Below, one piece after another: positions 6,310 to 9,685 of a stretch of 9,685 nt of DNA. Every line of letters begins with the position of its first letter. Within the stretch, counting starts at the first letter, position 1. The stretch spans positions 1 to 9,685 of the forward strand of contig JAKACS010000074.1 of assembly GCA_021821235.1 (NCBI GenBank). The letters run 5' to 3'. The position numbers were made by a program, and so were the translations under genes. The DNA comes from Bacillota bacterium (GTDB lineage Bacteria > Bacillota > Bacilli > Bacillales_B > DSM-18226). The notes under the pieces were generated by a model, which was not told the origin of the DNA, searched no databases, and saw only the letters and a program-made list of their open reading frames with translations.

Positions 6310-7236
6310 ATGAAGTGGCCGCAAGCTGTAACGATTAAAGAGGTTGGTCCTCGTGATGGGTTGCAAAATGAAGATTCTTTTATTGCAACAGAAGATAAAA
6401 TTGCTTGGATTAATCAATTGTCGGAAAGTGGACTAAAGCATATCGAGATTACTTCATTTGTAAATCCGAAATGGATTCCTGCACTTTCAGATGCAGTTGC
6501 CGTTACTTCTGGCATTAAAAAAGTGCCTGGTGTCACCTATACAGCACTTGTTCCCAACCTTAAAGGGTTGGAACGGGCATTGAAAGCGAACATCGATGAA
6601 GTAGCCGTGTTTATGTCTGCAAGCGAAACACATAACCTGAAAAATATAAATAAAACAATTAGCGAGACTTTCCCTATAGTAAGAGATTTGGTCAGAGAAA
6701 CCATTTCGGCAGGAAAAGTAAGCAGAGGGTATGTATCGACCGTTTTTGGCTGTCCATATGAAGGGGATGTTCAGATCGATGCGGTCATAAGAGTTTGTGA
6801 AACATTATTTGAAATGGGCATCGAAGAGCTCTCTCTTGGGGATACAATCGGTGTGGCAAATCCAAAGCAAGTCCAAGAAGTGTTGGAAGTTTTATTAAAA
6901 AGATTTCCAGTGGAAAAAATAGCGATGCATTTTCATGATACACGAGGAACTGCTTTGGCTAACATCTTAGTTTCGTTAGAAATGGGAATTACGATTTTTG
7001 ATTCTTCCCTTGGCGGCATAGGAGGATGCCCATATGCGCCTGGAGCATCCGGAAATGTGGCAACAAACGATTTACTCTATATGCTTCATGGTATGGGAAT
7101 TCATACAGGAGTAGATCAGCAAAAGCTAATTTCTGCATCCCAATTTATCCAGGAGAAGATTGGCAGGCCGTTACCTAGTAAAAGTTTTCAAGCCGCCAGC
7201 TCACAACTGGGTGGAAAGCTTGGAAATACGGTGTGA
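6310..7236 (+). CDS. yngG: hydroxymethylglutaryl-CoA lyase
   Basis: HMG-CoA lyase (MvaB family) splits HMG-CoA into acetyl-CoA and acetoacetate, the last step of leucine catabolism. The 308 residues match bacterial lyases. The N-terminal GPRDGLQNE (13-21) holds Arg15 and Asp16, equivalent to catalytic Arg41 and Asp42 of the human enzyme. HFHDTRGTALAN (207-218) gives metal ligands His207 and His209. The signature GGCPYAPGASGN (238-249) contains catalytic Cys240 and metal-binding Asn249. The Cys signature separates it from other DRE-TIM enzymes such as isopropylmalate synthase. AAAAGGAG (6294-6301) stands 8 nt before the ATG; the gap from the carrier gene is 32 bp. The stop TGA at 7234 nearly touches the next gene's ribosome binding site. 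Confidence 0.96.
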   Translation: MKWPQAVTIKEVGPRDGLQNEDSFIATEDKIAWINQLSESGLKHIEITSFVNPKWIPALSDAVAVTSGIKKVPGVTYTALVPNLKGLERALKANIDEVAVFMSASETHNLKNINKTISETFPIVRDLVRETISAGKVSRGYVSTVFGCPYEGDVQIDAVIRVCETLFEMGIEELSLGDTIGVANPKQVQEVLEVLLKRFPVEKIAMHFHDTRGTALANILVSLEMGITIFDSSLGGIGGCPYAPGASGNVATNDLLYMLHGMGIHTGVDQQKLISASQFIQEKIGRPLPSKSFQAASSQLGGKLGNTV

Positions 7237-7242
7237 GAAAGG
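7236..7242 (+). promoter_or_regulatory. ribosome binding site that fixes the hydratase start at 7251
   Basis: AGAAAGG begins on the last base of the lyase stop codon and lies 8 nt before ATG 7251. A GTG at 7233 in the same frame would add six residues (MRKVEI) but has no good Shine-Dalgarno, so 7251 is preferred. Confidence 0.7.
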
Positions 7243-7250
7243 TTGAGATC

Positions 7251-8033
7251 ATGAGTAAAATGATAGTAGTAAACAAGCTGGATAACGGAATCGTGATGAT
7301 TACTTTAAATAGGCCGGAAGCTGCTAATGCCCTATCAGTACAGATGTTAGAGAGTCTCCACGACACAATTTTAACATGTAAATATGATCGCTCAGTCCGC
7401 TGTATCGTCATTACGGGGGCTGGGGACAAAGCTTTTTGTGCGGGAGCTGATTTAAAAGAACGAGCTGGAATGAATCCAGTTCAGGTGAGGAAGACTGTTT
7501 CTTTGATCCGCGAAATTATCAACTCTTTAGAATCACTACCGCAACCGGTCATAGCAGCTGTAAACGGCGTTGCTTTTGGTGGGGGAACTGAATTGGCGCT
7601 TGCTTGTGATTTCCGCATTGCCTCTGAAACTGCGAAACTAGGATTGACGGAAACATCACTGGGAATTATTCCTGGTGCCGGTGGAACACAGCGTTTACCA
7701 AGATTAATAGGAAAGGGACGTGCCAAAGAACTGATTTTCACGGCTAGACGAATTGATGCAAAAGAAGCCCTTGAGATCGGATTAGTTGAGTATACGGTTC
7801 CTCATGCAAGCTTAATGGGTAAAGCATTAGAAATTGCCGGACAAATTGTTCGGAATGGCCCAATTGCTGTCGCTCAAGCAAAGTTCGCAATCGATAAAGG
7901 CTATGATGTTGATCTGAACACCGGTCTTGCCATTGAGCAAAATGCCTATGAAGTGACGATTCCAACAAAAGATCGTCTAGAAGGATTAAAGGCTTTTAAG
8001 GAGAAACGCATCCCTATCTACATTGGAGAATAA
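7251..8033 (+). CDS. yngF: enoyl-CoA hydratase/isomerase family, probable methylglutaconyl-CoA hydratase
   Basis: A crotonase-fold protein of 260 residues, the usual length. It most likely hydrates 3-methylglutaconyl-CoA to HMG-CoA, linking the carboxylase to the lyase. The acyl-CoA/oxyanion segment AFCAGADLKE is at 61-70. The second oxyanion loop GVAFGGGTELALACD (106-120) carries Glu114, and LGLTETSLGIIPGAGG (130-145) carries Glu134; these match the two catalytic Glu residues (Glu144 and Glu164) of rat crotonase. Keeping both Glu supports true hydratase activity rather than isomerase or decarboxylase. Substrate is assigned by context; the general 3-hydroxybutyryl-CoA dehydratase role cannot be excluded. 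The gene follows the lyase by 14 nt. I chose ATG 7251 because of the ribosome binding site at 7236-7242. Confidence 0.93.
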   Translation: MSKMIVVNKLDNGIVMITLNRPEAANALSVQMLESLHDTILTCKYDRSVRCIVITGAGDKAFCAGADLKERAGMNPVQVRKTVSLIREIINSLESLPQPVIAAVNGVAFGGGTELALACDFRIASETAKLGLTETSLGIIPGAGGTQRLPRLIGKGRAKELIFTARRIDAKEALEIGLVEYTVPHASLMGKALEIAGQIVRNGPIAVAQAKFAIDKGYDVDLNTGLAIEQNAYEVTIPTKDRLEGLKAFKEKRIPIYIGE

Positions 8034-8063
8034 GAAAACCAGATTTATAGAGGAGGAAAAAGA

Positions 8064-9608
8064 ATGACAATGGATATGAAACCTCTAGAACAAACACTGC
8101 AGGATAGAGTCGACCAAATTAAAAAGGGCGGAGCTCCAAAATATCATGAAAAAAACCAAGAACAGGGAAAAATGTTCGTCCGCGATCGTTTATCATTATT
8201 ATTCGATCCTGGTTTTGAATTAGAGGATGCTCTATTTGCAAACTGTATGGCAGGAGATCTCCCTGCAGACGGTGTTGTGACAGGGATGGGCAAGATTAAT
8301 GGACAGCTTGTCTGTGTGATGGCCAACGATTCAACGATCAAAGCCGGTTCTTGGGGAGCTCGGACAGTTGAGAAAATCATTCGTATCCAAGAAACTGCTG
8401 AAAAACTTCGTGTGCCATTATTGTACCTGGTAGATTCAGCTGGAGCGCGGATAACGGATCAGGTGGAAATGTTCCCGGGCCGTCGTGGTGCAGGAAGAAT
8501 TTTTTACAATCAAGTGAAACTTTCAGGTAAAATTCCGCAGATCTGTATTCTGTTTGGGCCATCTGCTGCTGGCGGAGCCTATATTCCAGCTTTTTGTGAC
8601 ATTGTTATAATGGTTGATAAAAATGCATCGATGTATCTTGGTTCTCCAAGAATGGCCGAAATGGTAATTGGGGAAAAGGTAACCTTGGAGGAAATGGGCG
8701 GCGCTCGGATGCACTGTTCTGTTTCAGGCTGCGGCGATGTTCTTGCAAAAAATGAAGAAGAGGCCATTTCAATGGCTAAAAATTATCTTTCTTATTTTCC
8801 TGCTAATTTTTCACAGAAACCTCCAGTTCGTGAAGCTGTAGCCCCTAAAGAATGGAAGAAACCATTAGAAGAACTGATTCCAGCAAATCAGAATTCTCCA
8901 TTTAATATGCATGATCTCATTAATGGGATTATTGATGAGGGATCATTCTTTGAGATCAAAAAACTTTTTGCTGGTGAACTTATTACCGGACTTGCGCGCA
9001 TGGATGGGAAACCGGTCGGAATCATTGCCAATCAACCGCGTGTAAAAGGCGGGGTGCTCTTCCACGATAGTGCCGATAAGGCTACAAAATTCATTAACCT
9101 TTGTGATGCCTACCATATTCCGCTTTTGTTCCTTGTTGATGTGCCTGGATTTATGATCGGCACAAAGGTAGAACGGGCAGGAATCATTCGCCATGGCGCC
9201 AAAATGATTTCAGCGATGTCTGAAGCAAGTGTTCCGAAAATTTCGGTTATTGTCCGTAAAGCTTATGGCGCTGGTCTTTATGCAATGGCTGGCCCTGCGT
9301 TTGAACCGGATGCTTGTCTTGCCTTGCCTTCTGCCCAAATTGCGGTTATGGGACCTGAAGCAGCAGTGAATGCCGTTTATGCTAATAAAATCGCTGCACT
9401 GCCTGAAGAGGAACGACAGGCATTTATAGAAGAAAAACGTAAGGAATACAGAGAGGACATTGATATTTATCATTTAGCGTCCGAACTGGTGATCGACGGT
9501 ATTATTCCGGCAAACTCATTGCGCTCGGAGCTTGTCAATCGTTTTGAGGCCTATTCTTCAAAATATCTCATTTTCTCTGAACGAAAACACCCTGTATATC
9601 CGGTATAA
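8064..9608 (+). CDS. yngE: acyl-CoA carboxyltransferase subunit, probable methylcrotonyl-CoA carboxylase beta
   Basis: This 514-residue protein belongs to the carboxyltransferase family of propionyl-, methylcrotonyl- and geranyl-CoA carboxylase beta subunits. It moves CO2 from carboxybiotin to the acyl-CoA. The N-terminal crotonase-like half has LLYLVDSAGARI (119-130) and the oxyanion segment GPSAAGGAYIP (165-175). The C-terminal half has LLFLVDVPGFMIG (354-366), KAYGAGLYAMAG (399-410) and IAVMGPEAAVNAVY (426-439). The sequence alone does not settle propionyl-CoA against 3-methylcrotonyl-CoA, but HMG-CoA lyase and hydratase as neighbours strongly favour the latter. AGGAGG (8051-8056) sits 7 nt before ATG 8064; ATGs at 8070 and 8076 are less well placed. 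The gene follows the hydratase by 30 bp and is the last gene seen; no terminator is evident in the remaining 77 bases. Confidence 0.94.
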   Translation: MTMDMKPLEQTLQDRVDQIKKGGAPKYHEKNQEQGKMFVRDRLSLLFDPGFELEDALFANCMAGDLPADGVVTGMGKINGQLVCVMANDSTIKAGSWGARTVEKIIRIQETAEKLRVPLLYLVDSAGARITDQVEMFPGRRGAGRIFYNQVKLSGKIPQICILFGPSAAGGAYIPAFCDIVIMVDKNASMYLGSPRMAEMVIGEKVTLEEMGGARMHCSVSGCGDVLAKNEEEAISMAKNYLSYFPANFSQKPPVREAVAPKEWKKPLEELIPANQNSPFNMHDLINGIIDEGSFFEIKKLFAGELITGLARMDGKPVGIIANQPRVKGGVLFHDSADKATKFINLCDAYHIPLLFLVDVPGFMIGTKVERAGIIRHGAKMISAMSEASVPKISVIVRKAYGAGLYAMAGPAFEPDACLALPSAQIAVMGPEAAVNAVYANKIAALPEEERQAFIEEKRKEYREDIDIYHLASELVIDGIIPANSLRSELVNRFEAYSSKYLIFSERKHPVYPV

Positions 9609-9685
9609 TTTTTAACCATCATTTTCAAATTTACAGGACGTATTTTCCTAAGGTTTCATTTCTAGGTGTTCGATAAAACCAAGGC

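Noticed and set aside
9609..9685. Intrinsic terminator after the last gene
   Set aside because: Only 4-5 bp matches such as GGTTT/AAACC are present and no T-run follows a stem; the terminator or another gene probably lies beyond the window.
1..9685. CRISPR arrays, tRNA or rRNA genes, insertion sequences, prophage or toxin-antitoxin genes
   Set aside because: No repeated spacer pattern, no tRNA-like cloverleaf and no transposase or phage reading frame was found on reading both strands. The window is a metabolic operon with one decayed gene.

Overview
The window carries a seven-gene catabolic operon on the + strand, preceded by the 3' end of an unrelated hydrolase gene and a decayed regulator gene. 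The organism is most likely a member of the Bacillaceae. The DNA is AT-rich, nearly every gene has a strong AAAGGAGG-type ribosome binding site, and the order acyl-CoA dehydrogenase, AMP-forming ligase, biotin carboxylase, small biotin carrier, HMG-CoA lyase, enoyl-CoA hydratase, carboxyltransferase is that of the Bacillus subtilis yngJ-yngI-yngHA-yngHB-yngG-yngF-yngE operon. I cannot name the species.

Layout. Bases 1-660 encode the C-terminal part of an alpha/beta hydrolase whose start lies outside the window. Bases about 677-1020, on the - strand, hold a broken GAF-domain gene with a frameshift, an in-frame stop and a missing C-terminus. Bases 1021-1336 are non-coding and hold candidate sigma-E-like and sigma-A-like promoters, a 23-bp inverted repeat and a long leader. 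The operon runs from 1337 to 9608. Its only large internal gap is 200 bp (4491-4690), which contains a strong hairpin. The last 77 bases have no recognisable terminator or gene.

How the genes work together. The set corresponds to the lower half of leucine degradation. Isovaleryl-CoA is oxidised by the dehydrogenase to 3-methylcrotonyl-CoA. This is carboxylated by the biotin-dependent carboxylase (biotin carboxylase, carrier and carboxyltransferase subunits) to 3-methylglutaconyl-CoA, hydrated to HMG-CoA, and cleaved by HMG-CoA lyase to acetyl-CoA and acetoacetate. The acyl-CoA ligase probably activates acetoacetate or a branched short-chain acid. No transaminase, branched-chain keto acid dehydrogenase, thiolase or intact regulator is in the window.

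This is a known type of pathway and I see no wholly new system. The points most worth checking are departures inside familiar genes: a ligase of the acetyl-CoA synthetase family with Gly where the acetate-limiting Trp normally sits; an 'isovaleryl-CoA dehydrogenase' whose catalytic Glu is at the MCAD/SCAD position; a carboxylase whose biotin subunit is split and lacks the linking domain; the decayed divergent regulator; and the hairpin inside the operon.
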